A DNA stretch of 64,000 nt from Faecalicatena orotica (GTDB lineage: Bacteria > Bacillota > Clostridia > Lachnospirales > Lachnospiraceae). A model generated the notes under the pieces. It was not told the origin of the DNA. It worked only from the letters and a program-made list of their open reading frames with translations, and did not search any database. Shown piece after piece: positions 35,192 through 43,634 of this stretch. The position numbers and the translations under genes were made by a program. Position 1 is the first letter of the stretch; the number at the start of each line of letters is the position of its first letter. The stretch covers positions 367,433 to 431,432 of the forward strand of contig NZ_QGDL01000002.1 in assembly GCF_003149245.1 (NCBI RefSeq), given 5' to 3'.

Positions 35192-35664
35192 TCGTTGATA
35201 AGATAGAACATTTGCCGCAGTACCAATTATTCAGGGCGGATGAATTGGACTTTATCCTGGATTTCTGTAGAAAAGCAGTGGAAGAAGATACAGAAGAGGG
35301 AAGAGCAGACTTTTATGGCGGGGGCTTATATGCCCTTGTACAGATTTATGATACAAGGAAGAGAGAAGAGTCTGTCATGGAGGCGCACAGGGAGTATCTG
35401 GATTTGCAGTATATTGCAGAAGGAGAAGAATATTTTTATATCCACGAGACTTCTGAATGTAAAGTAAAAGAGGATATGACGCCGGAAAAAGATGTCATAT
35501 TCCTTGAGTGTGGTGAGCCGGATGTGAGGGTGAAAGCAAAAAAAGGAATGTTTGTGCTGCTGTTCCCCCAGGACAGCCACATGCCCTGTATTCAGACGGG
35601 GCGGAAGGAAAAAGTGAAGAAGATTGTATTTAAAATCCGTATAAAAGACAGGAATCAAGAATAA
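35188..35664 (+). CDS. YhcH/YjgK/YiaL family protein (DUF386)
   Basis: Cupin-like cytosolic protein of 158 residues. The family block EAHREYLDLQYIAEGEEYF contains the H-x-x-x-x-D-x-Q-Y metal site, and a second histidine is in PQDSHMPC. Relatives occur in sialic acid (YhcH/NanQ, shown to speed anomer conversion) and 2,3-diketogulonate (YiaL) clusters, the latter next to a TRAP transporter as here. It probably equilibrates sugar-acid anomers made by the hydrolase. It overlaps the hydrolase stop by ATGA. Confidence 0.9.
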   Translation: MIVDKIEHLPQYQLFRADELDFILDFCRKAVEEDTEEGRADFYGGGLYALVQIYDTRKREESVMEAHREYLDLQYIAEGEEYFYIHETSECKVKEDMTPEKDVIFLECGEPDVRVKAKKGMFVLLFPQDSHMPCIQTGRKEKVKKIVFKIRIKDRNQE

Positions 35665-35692
35665 GTCAAAAAAATTGTCCCTTAACTTCCGA

Positions 35693-35720
35693 TTGCAGAC
35701 TTGTGATTTTATGGTAGAAT
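35693..35720 (+). promoter_or_regulatory. Promoter of the TetR gene
   Basis: TTGCAG (35693-35698), 16 bp, TAGAAT (35715-35720), 39 bp before the start codon. Confidence 0.55.
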
Positions 35721-35759
35721 GGTATATATGAAATCTATGAAAAAGAAGGGCTGGGGATT

Positions 35760-36344
35760 ATGGAAACTACGGAGAATAAAGGTGTAAAAGCCAGAATCGT
35801 GTCGGCGGCATGGCAGCTGTTCCATGATAAAGGATATGATCATACGACAGTGGATGATATTATTGAATTATCGGGAACTTCGAAGGGATCTTTCTACTAT
35901 TATTTTAATACAAAGGATGAGCTGCTCAGCACGCTGTCCACGGTTCTGGATGATTACTACGAAGAACTGCATGTGGATATGGACAAGGAGATGAATAATT
36001 ACGACAAGCTCCTGTATCTGAATTATAAAGTACATTCCATGATTGAGGAGCGGATCAGCATCGATCTTCTTGCTTCTCTTTATTCTACACAGCTGATTGC
36101 AAAAGGACAGAGGCACCTTCTTGACCAGAACAGGGTATATTACCGGCTGATATCAGGAATTATCGAGGACGGGCAGAAAAAAGGGCAGATACGTCAGGAC
36201 AAGTCAATCAGTGAGATTACAAAATATTATTCGCTGTGTGAGCGAGCGCTGATTTCTGACTGGTGTCTGAGCAGGGGGGATTATTCACTGGGAGAGTACA
36301 GCAAGGCATATATGCCGATTATGATGGAGCACTTTAAGGCCTGA
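35760..36344 (+). CDS. TetR/AcrR family transcriptional regulator
   Basis: Regulator of 194 residues. The N-terminal helix-turn-helix is typical: ARIVSAAWQLFHDKGYDHTTVDDIIELSGTSKGSFYYYFNTKDELL. The C-terminal ligand domain is not assignable to a known ligand. It precedes nrdG by 71 bp on the same strand, but a link to ribonucleotide reduction is not evident. Confidence 0.9.
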   Translation: METTENKGVKARIVSAAWQLFHDKGYDHTTVDDIIELSGTSKGSFYYYFNTKDELLSTLSTVLDDYYEELHVDMDKEMNNYDKLLYLNYKVHSMIEERISIDLLASLYSTQLIAKGQRHLLDQNRVYYRLISGIIEDGQKKGQIRQDKSISEITKYYSLCERALISDWCLSRGDYSLGEYSKAYMPIMMEHFKA

Positions 36345-36415
36345 AGCGGTTTTTAACAGAATATCCGTATGAGTTACAGATGCATACGGCGCATGAACAG
36401 GGAAGGAGAACCGTG

Positions 36416-37111
36416 ATGAATATTCAGGGATTACAGAAACTTACACTTTTAGATTATCCGGAAAAGGTGGCCTGCACGATTTTTACTGCCGGCTGTAACT
36501 TCAGATGTCCGTTCTGCCATAATGCTTCACTGGTTACTCATGTGGATCCGGATAATCATATACCGGAAGAAGAGGTGCTGGCCTTCCTGCAAAAAAGGAA
36601 GGGAGTCCTCGACGGTGTATGCATTACAGGCGGGGAGCCACTGCTGCAGCCGGATCTCGCAGCATTTATGGAAAAAGTGAAGGCACTCGGCTATTCGGTC
36701 AAGCTGGATACAAACGGAAGTAATATTGGCAGGCTTAGACAGCTTGTGGAACAGAATCTGGTTGATTATGTTGCTATGGATATTAAAAACGCCCCGAATA
36801 AATATGGTGAGACGATCGGAATCAAGGAATACAATCTGGAAAATATTCTGCAGAGTGTGGATTACTTAAAGTCGGGGGCAGTCTCTTATGAATTCCGGAC
36901 GACCGTTGTCAGGGAATTCCATAAAAGGGAAGACTTTGCCGCGATCGGCCGGTGGCTGAAGGGGGCAGAGCGCTATTACCTTCAGGGGTTTGTGGATTCG
37001 GGGGACCTGATCCGGCCCGGGCTGAGGGCATATACAAAGGAGATTATGGAGCAGGCTCTGGAAATTGTGAAAAGGAATATACCGGGTGCAGAACTGCGCG
37101 GTGTGGAATGA
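36416..37111 (+). CDS. nrdG: Anaerobic ribonucleotide reductase activating protein (NrdG)
   Basis: Radical SAM activase of 231 residues. The cluster motif C27-xxx-C31-xx-C34 is in AGCNFRCPFCHN, and the GGEPLLQ block is present. At 231 residues with an extended C-terminus it belongs to the longer NrdG variant often annotated NrdG2. It installs the glycyl radical on NrdD, encoded next but from a separate promoter. The start has a GGAAGGAG site. Reversed order (nrdG before nrdD) and the intervening terminator make the two independently expressible. Confidence 0.9.
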   Translation: MNIQGLQKLTLLDYPEKVACTIFTAGCNFRCPFCHNASLVTHVDPDNHIPEEEVLAFLQKRKGVLDGVCITGGEPLLQPDLAAFMEKVKALGYSVKLDTNGSNIGRLRQLVEQNLVDYVAMDIKNAPNKYGETIGIKEYNLENILQSVDYLKSGAVSYEFRTTVVREFHKREDFAAIGRWLKGAERYYLQGFVDSGDLIRPGLRAYTKEIMEQALEIVKRNIPGAELRGVE

Positions 37112-37132
37112 CACATTTCGTTTGGACAAGTG

Positions 37133-37188
37133 AACAACAATATGTAGTTAGAAACTAAAAAGTTGCATACTACATATTGTTGTTTTAT
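37133..37188 (+). terminator. Terminator after nrdG
   Basis: AACAACAATATGTAGT (37133-37148) is perfectly inverted at 37169-37184, followed by TTATAT. The 16-bp stem ends the nrdG transcript just before the nrdD promoter. Confidence 0.75.
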
Positions 37189-37189
37189 A

Positions 37190-37251
37190 TTGACAAGATA
37201 TTAGCTCAGTGATAGAATAATTTCAGGTGCCCAACTGAAAAGGTTGGGCAA
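37190..37251 (+). promoter_or_regulatory. nrdD promoter and 5' leader hairpin
   Basis: TTGACA (37190-37195), 17 bp, TAGAAT (37213-37218). Just after the predicted transcript start, TGCCCAAC (37228-37235) pairs with GTTGGGCA (37243-37250), an 8-bp hairpin without a T-run. No NrdR box was recognised with confidence. Confidence 0.75.
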
Positions 37252-37301
37252 AAATTATCTCAATTCGATTCGAGTATAAGAGAAAGGGGCGACCGTACAG
37301 T

Positions 37302-39668
37302 ATGTATCAGGTTACAAAAAGAGACGGAAAAATAGCGGACTTCAATCTGGCTAAGATCAGCGAGGCGATCAGAAAAGCATTTGAGGCCCAGGAGAGGGAG
37401 TACAATCAGGACATTATTGATCTGCTTGCATTGAAAGTTACAGCAGATTTTGAACCAAAAGTAAAGAACAGCCTTGTGTCAGTGGAGGATATTCAGGACA
37501 GCGTAGAGTCTGTGCTGATCAAGACCGGTTATGCAGATGTAGCGAAAGGCTATATCTTATACAGAAAGCAGAGGGAGAAGATTCGTAATCTGAACTCTAC
37601 ACTGCTCGACTATAAAGAAATCGTGGACAGTTATGTTAAGATCACGGACTGGAGGGTAAAAGAGAATTCTACAGTCACATACTCTGTCGGGGGACTGATC
37701 TTAAGCAACTCCGGCGCAATCACGGCTAACTACTGGCTCTCTGAGATTTATGATGAGGAGATCGGGAAGGCACATAAGAATGCGGATATCCATATCCACG
37801 ACTTGTCCATGCTGACAGGATACTGCGCGGGATGGTCACTGAAGCAGCTGATTCAGGAAGGGCTTGGCGGCATTACGGGAAGGATCACATCATCACCGGC
37901 AAAGCATCTGAGTGTACTTTGTAACCAGATGGTAAACTTCCTTGGCATTATGCAGAATGAATGGGCCGGAGCTCAGGCATTTTCATCCTTTGATACCTAT
38001 CTGGCGCCGTTTGCAAAGGCCGATAACCTGACTTACCCGGAAGTAAAAAAATGCATTGAATCCTTTATTTACGGTGTGAATATCCCGTCACGCTGGGGAA
38101 CACAGGCACCATTTTCAAATATCACTCTGGACTGGACCGTGCCGGACGACCTGGCAAACCTTCCGGCAATTGTCGGCGGGAAAGAGCAGGACTTCACCTA
38201 TGGCGACTGTAAGGAAGAGATGGATATGATCAACAAGGCTTTCATCGAGACGATGATCGAGGGAGATGCAGACGGACGTGGATTCCAGTATCCGATTCCG
38301 ACATACTCTATCACAAGAGATTTTGACTGGGCGGATACAGAGAATAACCGTCTGCTGTTCGAGATGACTGCCAAGTATGGTACACCTTATTTTTCAAACT
38401 ACATCAATAGCGACATGGAGCCGAGCGATGTAAGGAGTATGTGCTGCCGCCTGCGTCTGGACCTGCGTGAACTTAGGAAGAAATCCGGCGGATTCTTCGG
38501 AAGCGGTGAGAGTACAGGGTCTATCGGTGTCGTTACGATTAATATGCCGAGAATTGCCTATCTGGCGGCGAATGAAGAGGAATTCTACAAGAGGCTGGAC
38601 AAGATGATGGACATTGCGGCTGACTCCCTCCATACAAAGCGGACTGTCATTTCCAAGTTAATGGATGAGGGATTATATCCGTATACAAAGAGATATCTCG
38701 GCTCATTCGAGAACCATTTTTCAACGATCGGGCTGATCGGTATGAACGAAGCCGGACTGAATGCAAAATGGATCAGAAAGGACATGACAAGTACCGAGAC
38801 GCAGGAATTTACAAAGGAAGTTCTGAACCATATGAGGGCGCGCCTCTCCGATTATCAGGAAATGTACGGCGAATTATATAATCTGGAGGCAACTCCTGCC
38901 GAGTCAACGACATACCGCCTTGCTAAGCATGACGTGGAACAGTTCCCGGATATTATCACAGCTGCAGAAGGCGACGGAACACCGTACTATACGAATAGTT
39001 CCCACCTGCCGGTAGGATATACGGAGGATGTATTCGAGGCACTGGATATTCAGGACGAGCTCCAGACATTATACACATCAGGAACCGTATTCCATACATT
39101 CCTGGGTGAAAAGCTTCCGAGCTGGAAGTCGGCGGCGTCACTGGTGAAGAAGATTGCTGAGAATTATAAACTTCCTTATTACACGATGTCACCAACATAT
39201 TCGATCTGTAAGAACCACGGGTATATTTCCGGCGAGCACTTCAAGTGCCCGGACTGCGGGGAAGAGACAGAGGTTTACAGCCGTATTACGGGATACTACC
39301 GTCCGGTAAAGAACTGGAATGACGGAAAAGCACAGGAGTTCAAGGACCGTAAGGTATATGATATTTCCAATTCCCATTTGAACGTGCATACGCCTGAGGC
39401 AAAAAAAGTGGAGTGTGAGACTGCGGCACCGGAAGGTGAGATGAGAACACTTCTGTTTACAACAAAGACCTGTCCGAACTGCAGGATAGCGAGCAGTTCA
39501 CTGGAAAAGGCAAATATTGCATATGAAGTAGTTGATGCCGAGGAAAATGAGGAATTAGTAAAGAAATATGGTGTGATGCAGGCACCGACCCTGATCGTAA
39601 TCAGCGAGTCCGGTGTGCAGAAAATGGCAAATGCTTCGAATATAAAAGCATACGCTGAGAAACACTAG
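37302..39668 (+). CDS. nrdD: Anaerobic (class III) ribonucleoside-triphosphate reductase with C-terminal redoxin domain
   Basis: Reductase of 788 residues making dNTPs without oxygen. An ATP cone occupies roughly residues 1-90 (MYQVTKRDGKIADFNLAKI). The catalytic barrel includes SMCCRLRLDLREL. Near the end lie a zinc site (CKNHGYISGEHFKCPDCG) and the radical glycine G664 in SRITGYYRPV. Unlike the Escherichia coli type, about 85 more residues follow, forming a glutaredoxin/thioredoxin-like domain with C724-PN-C727 (TKTCPNC) and the cis-proline block MQAPTLIV. This suggests that thiol redoxin rather than formate supplies electrons. Confidence 0.94.
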   Translation: MYQVTKRDGKIADFNLAKISEAIRKAFEAQEREYNQDIIDLLALKVTADFEPKVKNSLVSVEDIQDSVESVLIKTGYADVAKGYILYRKQREKIRNLNSTLLDYKEIVDSYVKITDWRVKENSTVTYSVGGLILSNSGAITANYWLSEIYDEEIGKAHKNADIHIHDLSMLTGYCAGWSLKQLIQEGLGGITGRITSSPAKHLSVLCNQMVNFLGIMQNEWAGAQAFSSFDTYLAPFAKADNLTYPEVKKCIESFIYGVNIPSRWGTQAPFSNITLDWTVPDDLANLPAIVGGKEQDFTYGDCKEEMDMINKAFIETMIEGDADGRGFQYPIPTYSITRDFDWADTENNRLLFEMTAKYGTPYFSNYINSDMEPSDVRSMCCRLRLDLRELRKKSGGFFGSGESTGSIGVVTINMPRIAYLAANEEEFYKRLDKMMDIAADSLHTKRTVISKLMDEGLYPYTKRYLGSFENHFSTIGLIGMNEAGLNAKWIRKDMTSTETQEFTKEVLNHMRARLSDYQEMYGELYNLEATPAESTTYRLAKHDVEQFPDIITAAEGDGTPYYTNSSHLPVGYTEDVFEALDIQDELQTLYTSGTVFHTFLGEKLPSWKSAASLVKKIAENYKLPYYTMSPTYSICKNHGYISGEHFKCPDCGEETEVYSRITGYYRPVKNWNDGKAQEFKDRKVYDISNSHLNVHTPEAKKVECETAAPEGEMRTLLFTTKTCPNCRIASSSLEKANIAYEVVDAEENEELVKKYGVMQAPTLIVISESGVQKMANASNIKAYAEKH

Positions 39669-39714
39669 AATAAGAATATAAACGGCAGTTTTGAAATGGC
39701 ATGGAGGAATAACT

Positions 39715-40623
39715 ATGTATGATATTGGAATTATCGGAGGTGGTACGGCAGGCATGACCGCTGCCATATACGGCCAGAGGGCCGGGAAACGCACGGTGAT
39801 CATCGAAAGCATGAACTTTGGCGGACAGATCACGGCATCCCATAATGTAGAGAATTACCCGGGAATTGCCAGTGTAAGCGGAAGTGAATTTTCCATGAAT
39901 CTTCTGGACCAGGCTATGAAACTTGGAACCGAGACTGTCATGGAACAGGTGACAGGAATCCGCGACGAAGACGGAATCAGGATCATAGAGACAACAGGCA
40001 AAGAGTATCCCTGCAGAACGGTGATTCTGGCAACAGGGGTGACACACAGACATCTTGGCATCGAGAAAGAAACGAAACTGACAGGATCCGGAGTTTCCTA
40101 CTGTGCGACATGTGACGGGGCGTTTTTCCGGGGGAAAGATGTAGCAGTGATCGGAGGCGGGAATACCGCACTGCAGGATGCAGAGTTTTTGTCTAATTAC
40201 TGCAGCAAGGTTTATGTGGTTCACAGGAGAGACGAGTTCCGCGGAGACAGCAGTCTTGTGAATGTGTTAAAAGGAAAAGACAACGTAGAGTTTGTTTTAA
40301 GCGCAACTGTAAAGGATATTGTCGGTGAGACAATGGTAGAAGGACTGATCCTGAATAATAAAAAGACAGGGGAGGACTTTACAATAGATGTGTCAGGGGT
40401 CTTCGTCGCGATCGGCCAGATTCCACAGAATAACATCTTCAGAGAATATGTCAGACTGGATGCGGATGGTTTCATTCAGGCCTCGGAAGACTGCATGACC
40501 TCACGTCCGGGCGTCTATGCAGCCGGTGACTGCCGTACAAAAGAAGTACGCCAGCTGACAACGGCTGCAGCTGATGGAGCAGTTGCGGCGCTCGCTGCAT
40601 GCAAGTATCTGGCAGGGGCATAA
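39715..40623 (+). CDS. trxB: Thioredoxin reductase-like FAD protein
   Basis: Flavoprotein of 302 residues. FAD-binding GIIGGGTAGMTAAIYGQRAGK starts the protein, the redox pair is in CATCDGAF, the second nucleotide site is VIGGGNTALQDAEFL, and AAGDCRTKEVRQLTTAAADGA closes the FAD site. It follows nrdD by 46 bp with its own GGAGG site, so it probably re-reduces the redoxin domain fused to NrdD, although it could also serve free thioredoxins. Whether it uses NADPH, NADH or ferredoxin cannot be read from the sequence. Confidence 0.92.
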   Translation: MYDIGIIGGGTAGMTAAIYGQRAGKRTVIIESMNFGGQITASHNVENYPGIASVSGSEFSMNLLDQAMKLGTETVMEQVTGIRDEDGIRIIETTGKEYPCRTVILATGVTHRHLGIEKETKLTGSGVSYCATCDGAFFRGKDVAVIGGGNTALQDAEFLSNYCSKVYVVHRRDEFRGDSSLVNVLKGKDNVEFVLSATVKDIVGETMVEGLILNNKKTGEDFTIDVSGVFVAIGQIPQNNIFREYVRLDADGFIQASEDCMTSRPGVYAAGDCRTKEVRQLTTAAADGAVAALAACKYLAGA

Positions 40624-40637
40624 TAGTATATAGACAA

Positions 40638-40697
40638 TAAAAAACGTTCTGTCTGCTGACTTTCTTAACCGAATCAGCAGGCGGAACGTTTTTTGTT
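40638..40697. terminator. Bidirectional terminator after trxB
   Basis: AAAAAACGTTC and GAACGTTTTTT border an extended stem (CTGCTGA with TCAGCAG) around a short loop. T-runs exist on both strands, serving trxB and the converging minus-strand gene. Confidence 0.85.
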
Positions 40698-40714
40698 TTA
40701 ATTCTATGAGGTGT

Positions 40715-41215
40715 CTAATCCATATAAAACTTGGAGCCCATCCAGCCGCGGATGTGTCCGAGCATTGTCTGGTCAGGTTCGATAATGATACATGTATTCT
40801 TCTGGTCCAGAGAGATCATGATGGCGTATGCTTTCGCACTGGCATCTCCGGAAGAATAGTCAATCGTCTTCTCCGGACGGCTGGATCCCAGTCTCGGTGA
40901 TCCTTTCGGGGCGATAATCTCGGCCTGCTGGATATCAAAAGTGATTAGTTTCTTTCTTTTTGCCTTATTGTAAATCGCATCTACCTGCATATCATGATTC
41001 AGCAGAGTATATTCATATTCCACATTCAATTTTGGAAACACGAAATAATAGGCGAGGAAGGCAAGGACCACAGTGATGAGGATGCCTAAAAAGCCTAACA
41101 GGGGAAAGGTAATAAGCAGGATGAGCGCAAGAAGCACAATAATCGCAATGCGGATTACCATATCTGTGGGACGGGATTTGCGGGCTACAAGTTGTTCGTA
41201 AAAAGCATCATTCAT
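40715..41215 (-). CDS. Hypothetical membrane protein (DUF6106-like)
   Basis: Protein of 166 residues with a hydrophobic hairpin at about residues 20-60 (IRIAIIVLLALILLITFPLL, then ILITVVLAFLAYYFVFP) and a soluble C-terminal part containing KLNVEYEYTLLNHDMQVDAIYNKAKRKK. I recognise it as a conserved clostridial family of unknown function; the DUF number is from memory. It begins 1 bp after the PucR-type regulator gene and must be in its operon. Confidence 0.7.
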   Translation of the reverse strand: MNDAFYEQLVARKSRPTDMVIRIAIIVLLALILLITFPLLGFLGILITVVLAFLAYYFVFPKLNVEYEYTLLNHDMQVDAIYNKAKRKKLITFDIQQAEIIAPKGSPRLGSSRPEKTIDYSSGDASAKAYAIMISLDQKNTCIIIEPDQTMLGHIRGWMGSKFYMD

Positions 41216-41216
41216 A

Positions 41217-42125
41217 TCAGGAATTCCTTTCTGTCTGTAAATAGTTGATAACCATAGTGGCTATTTTAAATGTCATGGCGTCTTCGAACCTTCGGATGTC
41301 CAGGCCTGTCCGTCTTTCAATCTGTTCGAGGCGGTAAATCAGGGTGTTTCTGTGCATATGCAGCTGCCGCGAAGTCTCGGCGATATTCAGGTTATTCTGA
41401 AAAAACTTGTTGATCGTGGCAGTAGTCTCTTCATCAAAGGTATCGGGAACCTCACCGCGGAAAATTTCTTTCAGGAAGTTCTCACAGATGGTTACAGGGA
41501 GCTGGTAGATCAGACGGCCAATCCCGAGCTGGTTGTGCGGAAAAACAGTCTGCTCGGAGTAGAACAGTCTGCCGACTTTCAGCGCAAGGCTTGTCTCCCT
41601 ATAGGCACCCGGCAGATCCATGAGTGTGTCTATCGTGCCGCTGTATGCTACCTGAACATGGGCCAGTGCCTCCATATTGAGCGTATCCACGATCATATGT
41701 GCAATATGGCTGATATCCTCCGGTGTCTCAGATGATTTCAGAGGGCGCAGGATGACAAGGCTGCGTTCCCCCATGCTGACCTGATAAGTCTTGGACTGAG
41801 AGGGGAACAGGTTCTTCAGGACCTCTGTAATGGTGTCGTCCACAGGGTTCTTTGTCTCAATCAGAAACAGGACTCTGGAGGTCTCCGGTTCGATATGGAG
41901 GCGCGCCGAGCGTTCGAATATATCATATGCCGGTATCCCATCTGCCATTAAATTCTGCAGAAAGTGGTTCTTATTATACTTCTCCTTATAGGCAAGTGAA
42001 AGACAATGCACCTGATTGAGGGCGAGTTCCAGTTCTTCCGGGGTATCTGCCCTGACTTCAAGGGCAATACCAGTAATCCGTTTTAATTCCGCCAGTGCCT
42101 TTTCGAGTTCCTGCGCAGGTTCCAT
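41217..42125 (-). CDS. CdaR/PucR family transcriptional regulator
   Basis: Protein of 302 residues. The C-terminal helix-turn-helix is characteristic of the PucR/CdaR group: FFQNNLNIAETSRQLHMHRNTLIYRLEQIERRTGLDIR. The rest is a sensor-like region with no assignable ligand. The start at 42125 has AAGGAGA; the frame to 42161 has no such site. It lies directly downstream of the sugar ATPase gene on the minus strand, with a terminator-like element between. CdaR relatives control sugar-diacid and sugar genes, so control of sugar import is possible. Confidence 0.85.
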   Translation of the reverse strand: MEPAQELEKALAELKRITGIALEVRADTPEELELALNQVHCLSLAYKEKYNKNHFLQNLMADGIPAYDIFERSARLHIEPETSRVLFLIETKNPVDDTITEVLKNLFPSQSKTYQVSMGERSLVILRPLKSSETPEDISHIAHMIVDTLNMEALAHVQVAYSGTIDTLMDLPGAYRETSLALKVGRLFYSEQTVFPHNQLGIGRLIYQLPVTICENFLKEIFRGEVPDTFDEETTATINKFFQNNLNIAETSRQLHMHRNTLIYRLEQIERRTGLDIRRFEDAMTFKIATMVINYLQTERNS

Positions 42126-42170
42126 ACGAATCTCCTTTTGTCTAAGAATTATAGATATCAAATAATAGAA

Positions 42171-42212
42171 TCAAAGAGGCCGCACTTAATAGCACAGCCC
42201 CTCTCATTTATA
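42171..42212 (-). terminator. Terminator after the sugar ATPase gene
   Basis: On the minus strand AGAGGGGCTGTGC and GTGCGGCCTCT form an imperfect stem followed by TTGATTCTATT. It likely ends the ATPase transcript before the regulator gene. Confidence 0.55.
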
Positions 42213-42230
42213 TATTCTTATTCTAAAGCA

Positions 42231-43343
42231 TTAATTTAAAATCGTCAACTCTGTATCTTTATCAAATGCATGAATCTTTTCCATATCCAGAGCGAATACT
42301 GCATCATCACCATTTCTCAAAGGTGTACGAGGATTAACGCGGGCTGTCATCTGAGTACCTTCTACATCAAAGTATAAGTATACTTCTGCACCGAGCAGCT
42401 CATAAACTTTGATCTTGGATCTGATCACACTGTCAGGTGAGTTTGCGATGAATGATTCTGAATCATGTACATCTTCCGGACGAATTCCAAGAACAACTGT
42501 CTTTCCGTCATAACCGCCATCAATAAGAGCTTTTTTCTTAGAAGCAGGAACTTTCAGTACGTGTTCTCCAACTGTAAGAGTTACATCGCTGCCATTTACT
42601 TTTACAACAGCATCCATAAAGTTCATCTGAGGTGATCCGATGAATCCGGCAACGAACAGGTTGCAAGGTGTATTGTAAAGGTTCTGAGGTGTATCTACCT
42701 GCTGAACAACTCCGTCTTTCATAACTACGATTCTTGTACCAAGTGTCATAGCCTCTGTCTGGTCATGTGTTACATAGATGATGGTTGCGCCCAGATTTTC
42801 ATGAAGCTTGGAAATCTCGATACGCATCTGAACTCTCAGTTTTGCATCCAAGTTGGAAAGAGGCTCATCCATAAGGAATACCTTAGGATTACGCACGATT
42901 GCACGTCCCATAGCAACACGCTGTCTCTGTCCACCTGATAAAGCCTTTGGCTTACGGTCTAATAATTTCTCAAGGTCAAGGATTCTTGCAGCCTCACGAA
43001 CCTTCTTATCGATCTCATCTTTCGGAACCTTGCGCAGCTTCAGTCCGAATGCCATGTTGTCATATACTGTCATATGAGGATACAGAGCGTAGTTCTGGAA
43101 TACCATCGCGATATCACGGTCCTTTGGCTCAACATCGTTCATAACTTTTCCGTCAATCTCAAGAGTACCGCCTGAAATATCTTCCAGACCTGCAATCATA
43201 CGAAGAGTAGTTGACTTACCACATCCAGATGGTCCTACGAAGATGATAAATTCTTTATCTTCAATATCCAGATTGAAATCTTTTACTGCCTGAAATCCGT
43301 TAGGATATACTTTTTGAATTCCTTTTAATGATAAACTTGCCAT
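42231..43343 (-). CDS. Sugar ABC transporter ATPase, UgpC/MsmX/MalK type
   Basis: Cytoplasmic ATPase of 370 residues energising CUT1 sugar importers. Walker A is GPSGCGKSTT, the signature LSGGQRQRVAMGRA, Walker B VFLMDEPLSNLD, and the switch histidine is in VTHDQ. The C-terminal regulatory OB-fold (VLGIRPEDVHD onward) identifies the MalK/UgpC/MsmX group. It is encoded alone. As in other Firmicutes, where MsmX-like ATPases serve several importers, it could energise both ATPase-less importers in this window (at 1 kb and 54-57 kb). Confidence 0.94.
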   Translation of the reverse strand: MASLSLKGIQKVYPNGFQAVKDFNLDIEDKEFIIFVGPSGCGKSTTLRMIAGLEDISGGTLEIDGKVMNDVEPKDRDIAMVFQNYALYPHMTVYDNMAFGLKLRKVPKDEIDKKVREAARILDLEKLLDRKPKALSGGQRQRVAMGRAIVRNPKVFLMDEPLSNLDAKLRVQMRIEISKLHENLGATIIYVTHDQTEAMTLGTRIVVMKDGVVQQVDTPQNLYNTPCNLFVAGFIGSPQMNFMDAVVKVNGSDVTLTVGEHVLKVPASKKKALIDGGYDGKTVVLGIRPEDVHDSESFIANSPDSVIRSKIKVYELLGAEVYLYFDVEGTQMTARVNPRTPLRNGDDAVFALDMEKIHAFDKDTELTILN

Positions 43344-43390
43344 TTTAATAGCCTCCTTGAAAAAATGTTGTTTCGTTGTTTTCTGAGATA

Positions 43391-43419
43391 AGTATATCTA
43401 AAAAGAGAGAATGGGACAA
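43391..43419 (-). promoter_or_regulatory. Promoter of the sugar ATPase gene
   Basis: On the minus strand TTGTCC (43419-43414), 17 bp, TATACT (43396-43391), about 48 bp upstream of the ATG. Confidence 0.7.
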
Positions 43420-43539
43420 TGTCACGAGTAACCAAAAAATCCGAAAAAAAATGTACATAACAACTATACATGCCCTTGCATTCATTCCGGATCTCCGGAG
43501 GAAAGAAAAAAGATTAGTAAAGAAATGGAAAAATGTTGT

Positions 43540-43568
43540 TTGGAAGATGAAAAGGAGTATGATATACT
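43540..43568 (+). promoter_or_regulatory. Promoter of the first EamA gene
   Basis: TTGGAA (43540-43545), 17 bp, TATACT (43563-43568). The remaining ~290-bp divergent region holds no gene that I can support. Confidence 0.6.
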
Positions 43569-43634
43569 ATGAAAGGTTTGAAAAGAATTCCACGCATAGC
43601 GGTGGATGATGATAAAGCTGATAAAGGAGAATAA

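Noticed and set aside
43376..43609. Plus-strand 77-codon open frame before the EamA gene
   Set aside because: It lies across two promoters and has no ribosome site or resemblance to known proteins.
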